A DNA stretch of 64,000 bases from DATMER01 sp963741305 (GTDB taxonomy: Bacteria > Acidobacteriota > Thermoanaerobaculia > Multivoradales > UBA5704): NCBI GenBank assembly GCA_963741305.1, contig CAVUHL010000003.1, forward strand, positions 7,316,001 to 7,380,000, written 5' to 3'. The position numbers and the translations under genes were made by a program. Shown in pieces: positions 27,014 to 36,422 of this stretch (position 1 is its first letter; each line of letters opens with the position of its first letter). The notes below the pieces were generated by a model. It worked only from the letters and a program-made list of their open reading frames with translations. It ran no database searches and was not told the origin of the DNA.

Positions 27014-27562
27014 TTGATTCAGCACCATTACCTGCGGCGGCTCACTCTGCTTGCTGCGCTGCTCCTGCTCCCCGGCGCGGCACGCGCCCAGGAGCTCTAT
27101 ACGTTCACCGCCGGCCTGCTGGGCGGCATCGGAGGCTCGCTCGACGCCGAGCCCGGTGACGACCTCGGCAACACCGGCTTCCAGCTCAACCTGACCATGG
27201 TTACCGAGCCGCGCACCCATGTGGGCTTCCGCCTGGGCCAGCTCTCGCTCGACAGCGAGGAGCGCTTCGGCTCGCTGTCCGAAGCCGAGCTTTCCTACGT
27301 CACCGTCGCCGGCGAGTACCGTTTCCCGCAAAGCTACTACGAGTCGGGACTCTACATCGGCCTGGGCGGCTACCGCCTGGAGGGGAGCCGCGGCAGCAGC
27401 GACGAGCAGGACACCGCGATCGGGCTCAACCTGGGGGTAACCGGCGAGTTCAAGGTCACGCAGTGGCTGGGCGTCCTGGTCGAGCTGTCGGGACACTACG
27501 CGGACCTGGACGAGGCCCAGTTCTTTGCCTTCGGCCACGCCGGCCTCGCAATCCACTTCTGA
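27014..27562 (+). CDS. Outer-membrane beta-barrel-like protein
   Basis: A TTG at 27014, preceded by a strong purine-rich GAGGAGGAGG at 26999-27009, gives 182 residues with a signal peptide (LRRLTLLAALLLLPGAARA, cleavage before Q-E-L). The mature part consists of alternating polar and hydrophobic strands (FTAGLLGGIGG, VGFRLGQLSLD, YVTVAGEYRF, GLYIGLGGYRLEG, IGLNLGVTGEF, GVLVELSGHYAD) and ends GHAGLAIHF with a terminal Phe, as in small eight-stranded barrels. I do not recognise a specific family. It is divergent from comF and convergent with the MgtC-like gene, 24 bp away. Confidence 0.75.
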   Translation: MIQHHYLRRLTLLAALLLLPGAARAQELYTFTAGLLGGIGGSLDAEPGDDLGNTGFQLNLTMVTEPRTHVGFRLGQLSLDSEERFGSLSEAELSYVTVAGEYRFPQSYYESGLYIGLGGYRLEGSRGSSDEQDTAIGLNLGVTGEFKVTQWLGVLVELSGHYADLDEAQFFAFGHAGLAIHF

Positions 27563-27586
27563 GCACGTTTCAGGGAGCCGGGGTCC

Positions 27587-28087
27587 TCAGTAGGGTCCCG
27601 GCCTCGCCTTCCCTTCGCCCTCTTCTTGCTCGGGTACGTGGGGCACTTGCCTCTTCTTTCCACCCATCAGGCGCTCGAGCGGGCGGAGGGCGGCCAGGAT
27701 CAGGAGCAGCGCGACCGAGGTCACGGCTGCCTCCTTGTAGTACCGGGCCCCGACCGCGATGCCGATGGCCGCGGCGACCCAGAGGCCGGCGGCGGTCGTC
27801 AGGCCGTGGACCCTGCCGCGGGACTGGATGATCGTGCCTGCGCCGAGGAAGCCGATACCCGAGACGATCTCGGCCGCCATGCGGGACGGGTCCCAGGCAT
27901 TGCTGCCGCCGTGGTAGATCGAGCCAAAGGTGGTGGAGATGTGGGTCAGGAGCGTGGCGCCCACCGCGATCAGCATGTGAGTGCGCAGCCCGGCCCACTG
28001 CCCCGTCCACTCCCGCTCGGCGCCCACGATCCCCGCGAGCAGGGCCGCGAGCCCGATCTTGATCGCGATTTCTTCGAGCTCGCTCAC
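27587..28087 (-). CDS. MgtC/SapB family membrane protein
   Basis: This 166-residue protein matches the MgtC/SapB N-terminal membrane domain: LLAGIVGAEREWTGQWAGLRTHMLIAVGATLLT, then EIVSGIGFLGAGTIIQ and VHGLTTAAGLWVAAAIGIAVG, with about five hydrophobic helices. It lacks the C-terminal ACT-like domain of full MgtC. Family members influence Mg2+ adaptation or act as membrane regulators. Its ATG overlaps the stop of the upstream TlpA-like gene by four bases. Confidence 0.88.
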   Translation of the reverse strand: MSELEEIAIKIGLAALLAGIVGAEREWTGQWAGLRTHMLIAVGATLLTHISTTFGSIYHGGSNAWDPSRMAAEIVSGIGFLGAGTIIQSRGRVHGLTTAAGLWVAAAIGIAVGARYYKEAAVTSVALLLILAALRPLERLMGGKKRQVPHVPEQEEGEGKARPGPY

Positions 28088-28677
28088 GATCCGGCCGGCC
28101 GCGGCGCGCCCCCCGACTCCTTGAGTCGGCTGGCGATGAGCTCGCGCAGCTCGGGGTCGTCCCAGTCGGTCTGGCCCACGAACTTCTTGACCACCTGGCC
28201 GCGGACGACCAGGTAGGTCTCCGGCAGCTTGTCGGTGCCATAGCGCTTGGCCACGTCCCAGTTCGGGTCGTAGAGGGCCATGGTCCCCCAGTTGCCGAGG
28301 AAGACCTCGGCCTTCTGCGTCTCGTCGGCGACCGCGACCATCACGATCTGGAAGTCGTCATGAGCGGAGAAGTCCCGGGCCAGCCGCTTCAGCGAGGGGA
28401 TCTCCTCGCGGCAGGGCGGGCACCAGGTGGCCCAGAAGTGGACGAGGCTCACCGGCTCCAGCTTGGGTCCGAGCGTCGTCGCCCTCCCTTCGGCGTCGAA
28501 CAGGAAACCTCCGGGCTCTTTGAACGTAACGCTCCCTTTGGGCCAGAAGAGGGCGGCGAGGGCGCAGGCCACCAGGACGGCAACCGCGATGCGGGCCTGC
28601 TTCCCCAGGGGGGCCGAATCTTTCGGGGCAGCGGCCGGAGGGGCCGTTGCCGGGACGGGATCCGTCGAGGAATGCAT
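28084..28677 (-). CDS. TlpA-like thioredoxin-fold protein, membrane anchored
   Basis: From the ATG at 28677 (GGGAG about nine bases upstream) the protein has 197 residues. One N-terminal helix (ARIAVAVLVACALAALFW) anchors it and a thioredoxin fold follows, with the active site WATWCPPCREEIP. Family members reduce or maintain thiols in periplasmic proteins, often for cytochrome or oxidase assembly. A longer frame upstream to 28752 is open but would run across the palindrome at 28704-28726. It is translationally coupled to the MgtC-like gene and divergent from the large regulator at 28780. Confidence 0.88.
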   Translation of the reverse strand: MHSSTDPVPATAPPAAAPKDSAPLGKQARIAVAVLVACALAALFWPKGSVTFKEPGGFLFDAEGRATTLGPKLEPVSLVHFWATWCPPCREEIPSLKRLARDFSAHDDFQIVMVAVADETQKAEVFLGNWGTMALYDPNWDVAKRYGTDKLPETYLVVRGQVVKKFVGQTDWDDPELRELIASRLKESGGAPRPAGS

Positions 28678-28703
28678 GGGTAAAGGCTCCCGTGTTGGTC
28701 CGG

Positions 28704-28726
28704 CCGGGGTCAAGTTTTGACCCCGG
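28704..28726. promoter_or_regulatory. Perfect 10-bp inverted repeat between divergent genes
   Basis: CCGGGGTCAA and TTGACCCCGG are separated by GTT. The repeat lies in the 102-bp gap between the divergent starts at 28677 and 28780. A dimeric regulator binding here could control both genes; a hairpin is the alternative. No T-run follows on either side. Confidence 0.4.
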
Positions 28727-28779
28727 CTCCGCGTTTCTCTAGAATACCTCACCGGACCCGAAAAATTCGACTGAACGCT

Positions 28780-31700
28780 ATGCAGGATTCTGGCCTCGAC
28801 CTATCGCAATTGGATCGACTGCTCGGGGACGCCCTGCTCGAGGGCGAGATCGCGCGCACTTCGCGGACCGCCGTCTACCGCGTGCGGACCGGCGCGGCCG
28901 GTGGCCGTCCCCTGGCGCTCAAGGTCGCGCTCCAGTCCAGCGATCCCGAAGACCTCGCGCGCTTCCGCCACGAGGTCCGCCTGCTCTCCGAGGCCCGCCA
29001 TCCCAACGTCGTCGAGGTCTACGACTTCGGCGTTCTGCCCGGGGATTTCCCCTTCCTGACGATGGAGCTCCTGGCGGGAGGAGTAGCGGAGCGGCTGCGC
29101 GGCCGTGGCTGGGACGCCATTTACGACGCGGCCATGCAGGCCGCGGCCGGCCTCGCCCACATCCACCGCCAGGGCGTGGTCCACATGGACCTCAAGCCTG
29201 CCAACCTGGGGCTGACCGACGATCTCCGTCTCAAGATCCTGGATTTCGGACTGGCCCATCAGGCCCGCGGTCCGCTCGACCGGCGCATCCGCGGCACCCT
29301 CGCCTACACAGCGCCCGAAGTCCTGCTGCAGGACGACTACGACCATCGCGCCGATCTTTATTCGCTCGGCATGACGCTGTTCGAGCTCGCGACCGGCGTC
29401 CTCCCCTCGCAGACCGGGGACGAGATGGATGCCGTCCGCTTCCATCTGGAGGGGGAGGTGCCCGATCCGCTCCAGGTCCGGCCCGACATGCCGCCGGAGC
29501 TGGCGCGCATCCTCCAGCGCCTGCTCCAGCGCGACCCGGCGGACCGCTACGCCTCGGCGGGCCGGCTCCTCGCGGACCTCGGGCAGGCAGCGGGGCGGCC
29601 TCTGGACACCACGGCCGCGGCGGCCCTCTCCTTCTCCGAGGGGAAAGTCCTCGCCAGCCGGCTCATCGGCCGTGACGAGGTGCTCGGCCGGCTGCGGAGC
29701 ACGCTGGCCGAGGCCGCGGAGGGCCGGGGCGGCGCCGTCCTGATCGAAGGCAGGGAGGGGGTGGGCAAGAGCCGTCTCCTCCGCGAGTTCCGTCTTTTCG
29801 CCTCGATCGAGGGGGCGCGGATCGCCCGCAGCTCCCCAAGCGAGGGCATGGCAGAGCATGCGCAGCCGCTCGCGCCGTTCCTGGACGCCTTGGAAAGCCT
29901 CGGGATCGAGGTCCGGACACCCGGCGCAGATGCGCGGCCTGGAGAGACCGACCGGCGGGAGCGCTTCCGCCTCTACCAGGAGATCTCCCGCGGCCTCTCG
30001 CAGGCAGCCCTGGCGGGTCCACCCCTGGTGCTCCTGCTTGACGATCTCCAACTGGTCGGCAAGGAGAGCGAGGAGCTGCTCACCTACCTCGGGGAGGATT
30101 TGCGGACCTCGCGGGCGCTCGTGGTTGCAGCCCGGCGTTCAGAGGATGCCGGGCTGAGGGAGACGGACGACCCTGTACAGCACATCGCGCTGCTCCCTCT
30201 CGACCGCGCCGCGACCGCCCAACTCGTCGACGCCTCGCTGGGGACGAAGCGCCTCCCGGCGAGCTTTTACGGCTGGATCTACGACAACACCCAGGGCTCT
30301 CCTGCCGAGGCGCAGCAGATCCTGCGGCAGCTCGTGGACGACCAGGTGCTCCAATACCGGGACGGCGACTGGAAGCCCTCGATCCCGGCCCTGTCGCGCT
30401 GGGCGAGCTCTCCCGAGGGGCGGGACGCCCAGGGCTGGCGGAGGTTCACGGCATTGCCGGCGCCCGAGCGGGAGGTTCTGGAAGCGGCGGCGGTCGTGGC
30501 CGAGCCCTTCCCTCTGGCCCTGCTCGCCGCGCTCCTCGGCGAAGATCCCCAGGCGGTCTACGAGCGGCTCGACGTGCTGGTGGCGCAGGGCTATCTCGAG
30601 CGGCTCCGGGAGACCGGCGGCGTCCGCTACCAGGTCGCCCGCCAGCCATTCCGCCAGACGCTCTACTCGACCCTCGACTCCGAGCGGCGGGTCCTGCTCC
30701 ACCGGCGCCTGGCGGGATTGCTGGAAGAGCGGCTGCGCCAGGGGGAGACGGGGCTGGTCACGGCTGTGGCTGAGCATTTCTGGCGGGGCGGCGAGCGCTC
30801 CCGGAGCCTGCCGTACCTGACCTGGGCTGCCGAGGAGGCCACGGCCGTCTATGCCTACGCCCAGGCAGCCGGGCTCTACGGCCGCGCCGCGGAAGCTGCC
30901 TCTGAAGCGGGTGACGCTGGCGACGCGGAGATGGCGACCCAGGCGCTCGCCGCCCAGGCGGAGGCGCTCACCGCGGCCGGCGCCTTCGCGCGCGCCCTCA
31001 AGGTCTACCAGGAGCTGATCCGGAAGCCGGGGCTCGACTCCTTACTCGCCTCCCGCCTGCAGCTGCGCAAGGGGCGTCTCCACACCCGGGTGGGAGAGCA
31101 CGAGGCTGCCCTCGCCAGCCATGAGGAGGGGCTGCGCCAGCTCTCCGGCCTGCGCCAGCCCGACCTGCAGATCGACCTGGAGATCGACCTCCGTCATGGC
31201 AAGTCCCTGGCCCTGCGCGATCTCGGGGACTGGGAAGGGGCGTTCAACGCGGCGCGCTCGGCCCTGGCCCGGGCGGGAAGGGGGGAGCTCGACCGACAGC
31301 GGGCCAACCTGTTTAACACGCTGGGTAATCTCTACGCTGCGCGGGGGGACTTCCGCCGCGCCGAGCGCCTGATCCGCCGAGGGCTCCGGATCGGCGAGCA
31401 GGTCGGGGACGAGGTCCTGGAGCTGCGGCTGCGCAACAACCTGGGCAACGTCCTCTGGAAGACCGGCCGCTTCGACCAGGCGCGGGATCTCTACAGCCGC
31501 AACCTGGCTTTCTACGAGCGCACCAACGACGTCTGGGGCCAGCTCTTCGCCCTCAACAACCTTGGCATCCTGGAGTGCAGCCGGGGCAACTGGATGGCGG
31601 CACGCGAGCCGCTGACCCGCAGCATCGAAGTGACTCGGCGCCTGGGCGCCCGCGAGACCGAGGTGACCCAGCGCCTGAACCTGGGTGAGGCGGAGGAGAT

Positions 31701-33996
31701 CCTCGGCCACTGGCCGCGGGCCCAGCGCCACCTGGAGCGCGCGCTCAAACTTTTGGAGGACACGCCCGAGCATCCCGACCGCTTCGCCGTCCTCGCCCAG
31801 CTCGCCTCTCTGGACCGCAAGCGCGGACGTAGCGCCGAGGCCGAGCGGCGGGCGCGCGAGGCCCTCGCTGGAGCCGAGGTGGTGGGTGATCCCGACCTGC
31901 TGGCGCACTGCCACCTCCAGATCGGGCTCATCGAGAAGGACCGGGACAACCTGGAGGCCTCTGGCTCCCATCTCAAGCGGGCTCTGGAGCTGGCCGAGGA
32001 GGCGGGCATCCGGCAGATGCTCGCCCGGGTGCACATCTCCCTGGCTGACCGTGCCCTGCGCGAAGGCAATCTCGAGGAGGCGGGCCGCCATGCCGCCGAG
32101 GCGCGGCGCCGGGTGGAGGAGACCGGCGACCGCTTCTCCGAGGCCAAGCTCCTGGTCGTGGAGGCGCGGATCGCCAGCGCCCGGGACCATCACGACGGTG
32201 CCGACGGCGCGGAGCAGCTGTTCTCCCAGGGAGTCCGGCTCCTGGAAGAGCTGGAGACCCCCTACGAGCACGCCCGCAGCCTCTACGAATGGGGGCTGCG
32301 GACCTGGAACGTGGATACGGCCCTGCGGCGCCTTCGCCGGGCCCTCGCAGGTTTCGAGCGTCTGGGGGCGGAGACCGAGTCGCGCCGAGCTTCCGGAGCC
32401 CTGGAGCGCATCCGCGAGCACCAGCGTTTCTCCACGGGGCGCGGCGCCAGCTCCGTGCTCTACGAGGTGGGCAAGGTCATCAACTCCACCCTGGATCTCC
32501 AGGAGGTGCTCTCCCGCACCATGGACCTTGTCCTGGAGCGGCTCGGGGCCGAGCGCGGGATGATCGTCCTCTCCGACCGCCTGACCAAGGAGCTGGAAGT
32601 CGCCGTCGCACGCAATCTGGGAAGGGAAGACGAGAAAGAAGGACAGAAGCTTTCAGAGAGCGTGGTCCGCCGGGTGGTCGAGACGCGGGAGCCGGTCCTT
32701 TCGGTCGACGCGCTCACCGACGGCCGCTTCGCCGGCTCCGAGTCAATCGTTGCCAGGCACATCGTCTCGATCCTCTGCGTGCCTCTGGCGATCCGCGACC
32801 GCCTGGCCGGCGCGATCTATGTCGACCACCGGGAGGCGCGCCACCTGTTCAACCAGGCCGACCTGGAGTTCCTGCTCGGCTTCGCCGACCAGGCGGCGAT
32901 CGCGATCGAGAACGCCCGGCTGTTCAGCGAGATCGAAGCGTCCCGGCAGCGGCTCAAGCTGGAGAACGAGTCGCTGCGCAACGAGATCCTCTCCTCGCAC
33001 AACCTGGGCTCGATGATCGGCAAGAGCCGGCCGATCGTCGAGCTCAAGCAGATGATCGAGAAAGTCGCACAGAGCAATTCGACGGTGCTGGTCCGCGGCG
33101 AGAGCGGCACGGGCAAGGGTCTGGTGGCGCGCATCCTCCACTCGATCTCGCCGCGCCGGCAGGCGCCGTTCATCCACTTCAACTGCGCAGCTTTGCCTGA
33201 AACGCTGGTCGAGAGCGAGCTCTTCGGCCACGAGAAAGGCGCGTTCACCGGTGCCTCGGGGCAGAAGCCGGGGCGCTTCGAGCTCGCCAACCACGGTACG
33301 ATCTTCCTCGACGAGATCGGCAAGGTCTCGATGTCGGTGCAGTCGAAGCTCCTGCGGGTGGTGGAGGAGAAGGAGTTCGAGCGCGTCGGCGGCACCCGGA
33401 CGCTCCAGGCCGACGTGCGGGTGATCGCGGCCACGAACCTGGAGATCGAGGAGGCCATCCTCCGCAACGAGTTCCGCGAGGACCTCTACTACCGCCTGAA
33501 CATCCTGCCGATCGTGCTGCCCGCGCTGCGCCAGCGCAAGGAGGACATCCCCTACCTGGTGCAGCACTTTCTTGCAAAAGTGAGCCGCGACCAGGGGCGG
33601 CCGTTCAAGGAGCTGGACCCGGCGGTGCTGGAGGTTTTCTACGGCTACGACTGGCCGGGCAACGTGCGCGAGCTGGAGGCGGCGGTGCACCGCGCCTTCG
33701 TGCTCTCGAGCTCGGACGTGCTGACCACTGAGGACTTCGGCTGGATCGCCCTGCAGGTGAAGGGGAGGGCGGTGGCGCAGCCGCCCGACGCGCCCGGCCT
33801 CTCGGCCACGGTGCGGCTCTCCGAGGGCGGCTACGAGGAGGCGCTGGAGCGCTACGACCGCCAGCTCATCGGCGCCGGCCTGGCGCAGACCAACGGCCGC
33901 ATCCGGGAGACGGCCCGCCTCCTCGGCATCGCCCGCAACACCCTGCGCGCCAAGATGAAGCGTTACGGGATGTCCGGGCTCGGCGATGAGGAGTAA
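28780..33996 (+). CDS. Kinase/ATPase/TPR/GAF sigma-54-dependent activator
   Basis: This 1,738-residue protein combines five modules. Residues about 15-290 are a Ser/Thr kinase (K48 in LALKVAL, HMDLKPAN with D137, DFG with D155, APE). Residues about 310-700 are a STAND-like ATPase (GREGVGKS with K330; LVLLLDDLQL). TPRs follow to about 1210. A GAF domain (about 1225-1390) comes next, then a sigma-54 AAA+ domain (ESGTGKG with K1446, GAFTGA at 1487-1492, FLDEIGK). It ends with a Fis-type helix-turn-helix (R-E-T-A-R-L-L-G-I-A-R-N-T-L). The GAFTGA loop means it can open sigma-54 promoters. Kinase, NTPase and GAF parts probably sense signals. The sigma-54-type site at 22434 is a plausible target. 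Confidence 0.93.
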   Translation: MQDSGLDLSQLDRLLGDALLEGEIARTSRTAVYRVRTGAAGGRPLALKVALQSSDPEDLARFRHEVRLLSEARHPNVVEVYDFGVLPGDFPFLTMELLAGGVAERLRGRGWDAIYDAAMQAAAGLAHIHRQGVVHMDLKPANLGLTDDLRLKILDFGLAHQARGPLDRRIRGTLAYTAPEVLLQDDYDHRADLYSLGMTLFELATGVLPSQTGDEMDAVRFHLEGEVPDPLQVRPDMPPELARILQRLLQRDPADRYASAGRLLADLGQAAGRPLDTTAAAALSFSEGKVLASRLIGRDEVLGRLRSTLAEAAEGRGGAVLIEGREGVGKSRLLREFRLFASIEGARIARSSPSEGMAEHAQPLAPFLDALESLGIEVRTPGADARPGETDRRERFRLYQEISRGLSQAALAGPPLVLLLDDLQLVGKESEELLTYLGEDLRTSRALVVAARRSEDAGLRETDDPVQHIALLPLDRAATAQLVDASLGTKRLPASFYGWIYDNTQGSPAEAQQILRQLVDDQVLQYRDGDWKPSIPALSRWASSPEGRDAQGWRRFTALPAPEREVLEAAAVVAEPFPLALLAALLGEDPQAVYERLDVLVAQGYLERLRETGGVRYQVARQPFRQTLYSTLDSERRVLLHRRLAGLLEERLRQGETGLVTAVAEHFWRGGERSRSLPYLTWAAEEATAVYAYAQAAGLYGRAAEAASEAGDAGDAEMATQALAAQAEALTAAGAFARALKVYQELIRKPGLDSLLASRLQLRKGRLHTRVGEHEAALASHEEGLRQLSGLRQPDLQIDLEIDLRHGKSLALRDLGDWEGAFNAARSALARAGRGELDRQRANLFNTLGNLYAARGDFRRAERLIRRGLRIGEQVGDEVLELRLRNNLGNVLWKTGRFDQARDLYSRNLAFYERTNDVWGQLFALNNLGILECSRGNWMAAREPLTRSIEVTRRLGARETEVTQRLNLGEAEEILGHWPRAQRHLERALKLLEDTPEHPDRFAVLAQLASLDRKRGRSAEAERRAREALAGAEVVGDPDLLAHCHLQIGLIEKDRDNLEASGSHLKRALELAEEAGIRQMLARVHISLADRALREGNLEEAGRHAAEARRRVEETGDRFSEAKLLVVEARIASARDHHDGADGAEQLFSQGVRLLEELETPYEHARSLYEWGLRTWNVDTALRRLRRALAGFERLGAETESRRASGALERIREHQRFSTGRGASSVLYEVGKVINSTLDLQEVLSRTMDLVLERLGAERGMIVLSDRLTKELEVAVARNLGREDEKEGQKLSESVVRRVVETREPVLSVDALTDGRFAGSESIVARHIVSILCVPLAIRDRLAGAIYVDHREARHLFNQADLEFLLGFADQAAIAIENARLFSEIEASRQRLKLENESLRNEILSSHNLGSMIGKSRPIVELKQMIEKVAQSNSTVLVRGESGTGKGLVARILHSISPRRQAPFIHFNCAALPETLVESELFGHEKGAFTGASGQKPGRFELANHGTIFLDEIGKVSMSVQSKLLRVVEEKEFERVGGTRTLQADVRVIAATNLEIEEAILRNEFREDLYYRLNILPIVLPALRQRKEDIPYLVQHFLAKVSRDQGRPFKELDPAVLEVFYGYDWPGNVRELEAAVHRAFVLSSSDVLTTEDFGWIALQVKGRAVAQPPDAPGLSATVRLSEGGYEEALERYDRQLIGAGLAQTNGRIRETARLLGIARNTLRAKMKRYGMSGLGDEE

Positions 33997-34180
33997 AGAC
34001 GGACTGAAACGGCCCATCCCGTAAACCAGGGCCAGAACCCGGGGAAAAACCGCTCCTGCCGTAGAACACGGCTTCATCCCGTAAAAGAAAGGCAGAATCC
34101 CGGGCGCGAGCGGCTCGCGCACGGGAACAGCCGCTCGGGCCGTAATCGAAGGCTGCGAGCCGTAAGATACGGACTTGTAC
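33997..34180. repeat. Degenerate 20-bp-period repeat after the activator gene
   Basis: From about 34001 to 34180 the sequence divides into nine successive 20-base units, most starting with an A-rich GTAAAA-like half (GTAAACCAGG, GTAGAACACG, GTAAAAGAAA, CGTAATCGAA, CGTAAGATAC) and ending in a C-rich half such as CATCCC. Units at 34041, 34101 and 34121 are weak. The period equals that of the array at 2861-3000, though the consensus differs. No gene or clear terminator is visible here. Confidence 0.6.
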
Positions 34181-34187
34181 GGCGCGT

Positions 34188-34216
34188 TTGACACCCCAAC
34201 CCTCTCTCGCTACACT
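34188..34216 (+). promoter_or_regulatory. Promoter of tRNA-Ala(GGC)
   Basis: TTGACA at 34188-34193 and TACACT at 34211-34216 are separated by 17 bp, 20 bp upstream of the tRNA. The same hexamer pair precedes the first rRNA operon, suggesting common growth-rate control. Confidence 0.75.
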
Positions 34217-34235
34217 ATGCCGCCTTGTGAGGCCT

Positions 34236-34704
<469 letters not shown>

Positions 34705-34719
34705 CCCGGATTTCTCACC
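34705..34719 (+). repeat. Left terminal inverted repeat of the IS
   Basis: CCCGGATTTCTCACC, the exact reverse complement of the right end at 36423-36437. Confidence 0.92.
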
Positions 34720-34732
34720 GAGGACATGAAAA

Positions 34733-34799
34733 GGGGCTACCTCCGGTGGTATAAGTGTCGTGTCAACAAGCACTTGTACCACAAAGGGAGGATAGCCCC
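34733..34799 (+). promoter_or_regulatory. Nested hairpin hiding the transposase ribosome site
   Basis: The outer stem pairs GGGGCTA (34733-34739) with TAGCCCC (34793-34799) and CCTCC (34740-34744) with GGAGG (34787-34791). The inner stem pairs GTGGTATAAGTG (34746-34757) with CACTTGTACCAC (34771-34782), with one G-U pair. The GGGAGG ribosome site (34786-34791) is inside the outer stem. Transcripts entering from outside the IS would fold this and block translation, while a transcript starting inside the loop would not. Known for other IS families; inferred here. Confidence 0.6.
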
Positions 34800-36209
34800 G
34801 TGACGACAGACTGTACCTTTCCGCAGCTTGAGTTTCAAGGGTTGACTCGGCGGACGGTGGTGGCGTCATTCGACGGCGGTACCCTAAGCTCGGATGGCGG
34901 TGTCTTGCTGTTATCCGAGGTGGACCGACGCTTGGGGCTGTTGGAGGAGTTTGCGGCCTGTTTCGAGGATCACCGCAATCCAGCCCTGGTCGAGCACAGC
35001 GTCGTGGAGTTGGTGCGTCAGCGTGTGTTTGGGCTGGCTCTTGGCTACGAGGATCTCAATGACCACGACGAGCTGCGCAGCGATCCGCTGCTGGCGGCGG
35101 TGGCCGGCAAGGCCGATCCGACCGGTAGCGACCGTCGCCAAGAGCAGGACCGTGGCAAACCACTGGCCGGCAAGAGTACGTTGAACCGTTTGGAATGGGG
35201 GGCTGTGAAGCAGGATCGCTATCGCAAGATCATCCTCGATCCCGAGGCGGCTGACCGCTTTTTCGTTGATGTCTTCCTGGCCTCCTATCGGAAGGCTCCG
35301 GCAGAAATCGTGCTGGATCTCGACGCTACCGACGATCCTCTGCATGGCGAGCAGGAAGGTCGTTTCTTTCATGGCTACTACGGTGGGTACTGTTACCTTC
35401 CGTTGTATATTTTTTGCGGCTCTCACCTGTTGTGCGCCCGTCTGCGGCAGGCCAACGTCGATGCATCTTGCGGTGCGGTCAGCGAGCTCGAGCGCATCGT
35501 GTCACGGGTTCGCGACAGGTGGCCTGAGGTGCGCATCATCGTACGTGGAGATTCGGGGTTTGCGCGTGAAGAGCTGATGAGTTGGTGCGAGAGCCACGGC
35601 GTGGACTTTGTCTTCGGTCTGGCGCGCAATGCTCGGCTGCAGCGCGCTCTCGGGGGAGAGTTGGAGCAGGCTCGTGCGCAGTTCGAAGAATCCGGCAAGG
35701 CGGCGCGCGTGTTCAAGGATTTTGTCTACCGCACCAAGAAAAGTTGGTCTCAGCAGCGGCGTGTGATTGGCAAAGCCGAGCACTTGGCCAAGGGCGCCAA
35801 CCCGCGCTTCCTTGTGACCTCACTGAGCAGCGAACAGTGGAGTGCTCAGATGCTTTACGAGAAGCTGTATTGTGCCCGTGGCGAGATGGAGAATCGTATC
35901 AAAGAGCAGCAGTTGTGTCTGTTTGCCGACCGCACCTCAACTCATCACTTGACCAGCAATCAGGCGCGTCTATGGTTTTCCTCGGTGGCCTACGTTCTGC
36001 TCAATGAACTGCGCCGTCTGGGCCTGGCAGGCACCGATCTGGCTCAGGCGCGCTGTGACACGATTCGCATCAAGCTGCTCAAGATTGGCGCTCAGATCAA
36101 AGTGACGGTGCGGCGCGTCTGGGTACATTTGTCCAGTTCCCACCCCAATGCGGCCCTGTTTGCGCGGATCGTCAATCAGTTGCGGGCAAGCCATCCCGCG
36201 CTGGCCTGA
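34800..36209 (+). CDS. IS1380-family transposase
   Basis: The GTG at 34800 is chosen because GGGAGG lies eight bases upstream; it gives 469 residues (V-T-T-D-C-T-F-P-Q-L). Family features are the N-terminal L-S-S-D-G-G-V-L-L-L-S-E-V-D and D-H-R-N-P-A-L-V-E-H, the first catalytic Asp in IVLDLDATDDPLHG, the second Asp in IIVRGDSGFARE, and the Glu region CARGEMENRIKEQQ, all in the DDE order. Length is normal for IS1380. The gene looks intact. Its ribosome site is embedded in a nested hairpin, which should limit expression. Confidence 0.95.
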   Translation: MTTDCTFPQLEFQGLTRRTVVASFDGGTLSSDGGVLLLSEVDRRLGLLEEFAACFEDHRNPALVEHSVVELVRQRVFGLALGYEDLNDHDELRSDPLLAAVAGKADPTGSDRRQEQDRGKPLAGKSTLNRLEWGAVKQDRYRKIILDPEAADRFFVDVFLASYRKAPAEIVLDLDATDDPLHGEQEGRFFHGYYGGYCYLPLYIFCGSHLLCARLRQANVDASCGAVSELERIVSRVRDRWPEVRIIVRGDSGFAREELMSWCESHGVDFVFGLARNARLQRALGGELEQARAQFEESGKAARVFKDFVYRTKKSWSQQRRVIGKAEHLAKGANPRFLVTSLSSEQWSAQMLYEKLYCARGEMENRIKEQQLCLFADRTSTHHLTSNQARLWFSSVAYVLLNELRRLGLAGTDLAQARCDTIRIKLLKIGAQIKVTVRRVWVHLSSSHPNAALFARIVNQLRASHPALA

Positions 36210-36350
36210 TCTGTCGTCAGAAATCCGCTCTTGTCCAAACCTCTCCAGGCTGAGGTGTCTCTGGTCGGTCGTAGGAGCGTGCATCGGGCGAGCAACTGCC
36301 CGCGACTTACGCTCTTCTTGCGTTTGCTTGGGCGGCCACGAGGGTGCGCA

Positions 36351-36379
36351 GTGGCGCACTATCCGTGGCAGTGCGCCAC
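36351..36379. repeat. Perfect 10-bp inverted repeat in the IS tail
   Basis: GTGGCGCACT and AGTGCGCCAC flank nine bases. The 213-bp tail of the IS between the transposase stop and the right end otherwise holds nothing I recognise. The hairpin could end the transposase transcript, but there is no T-run. Confidence 0.45.
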
Positions 36380-36422
36380 CCGAACCGGTCGTGGACGCGC
36401 AAACTACCGCGGTGAGACCCGT

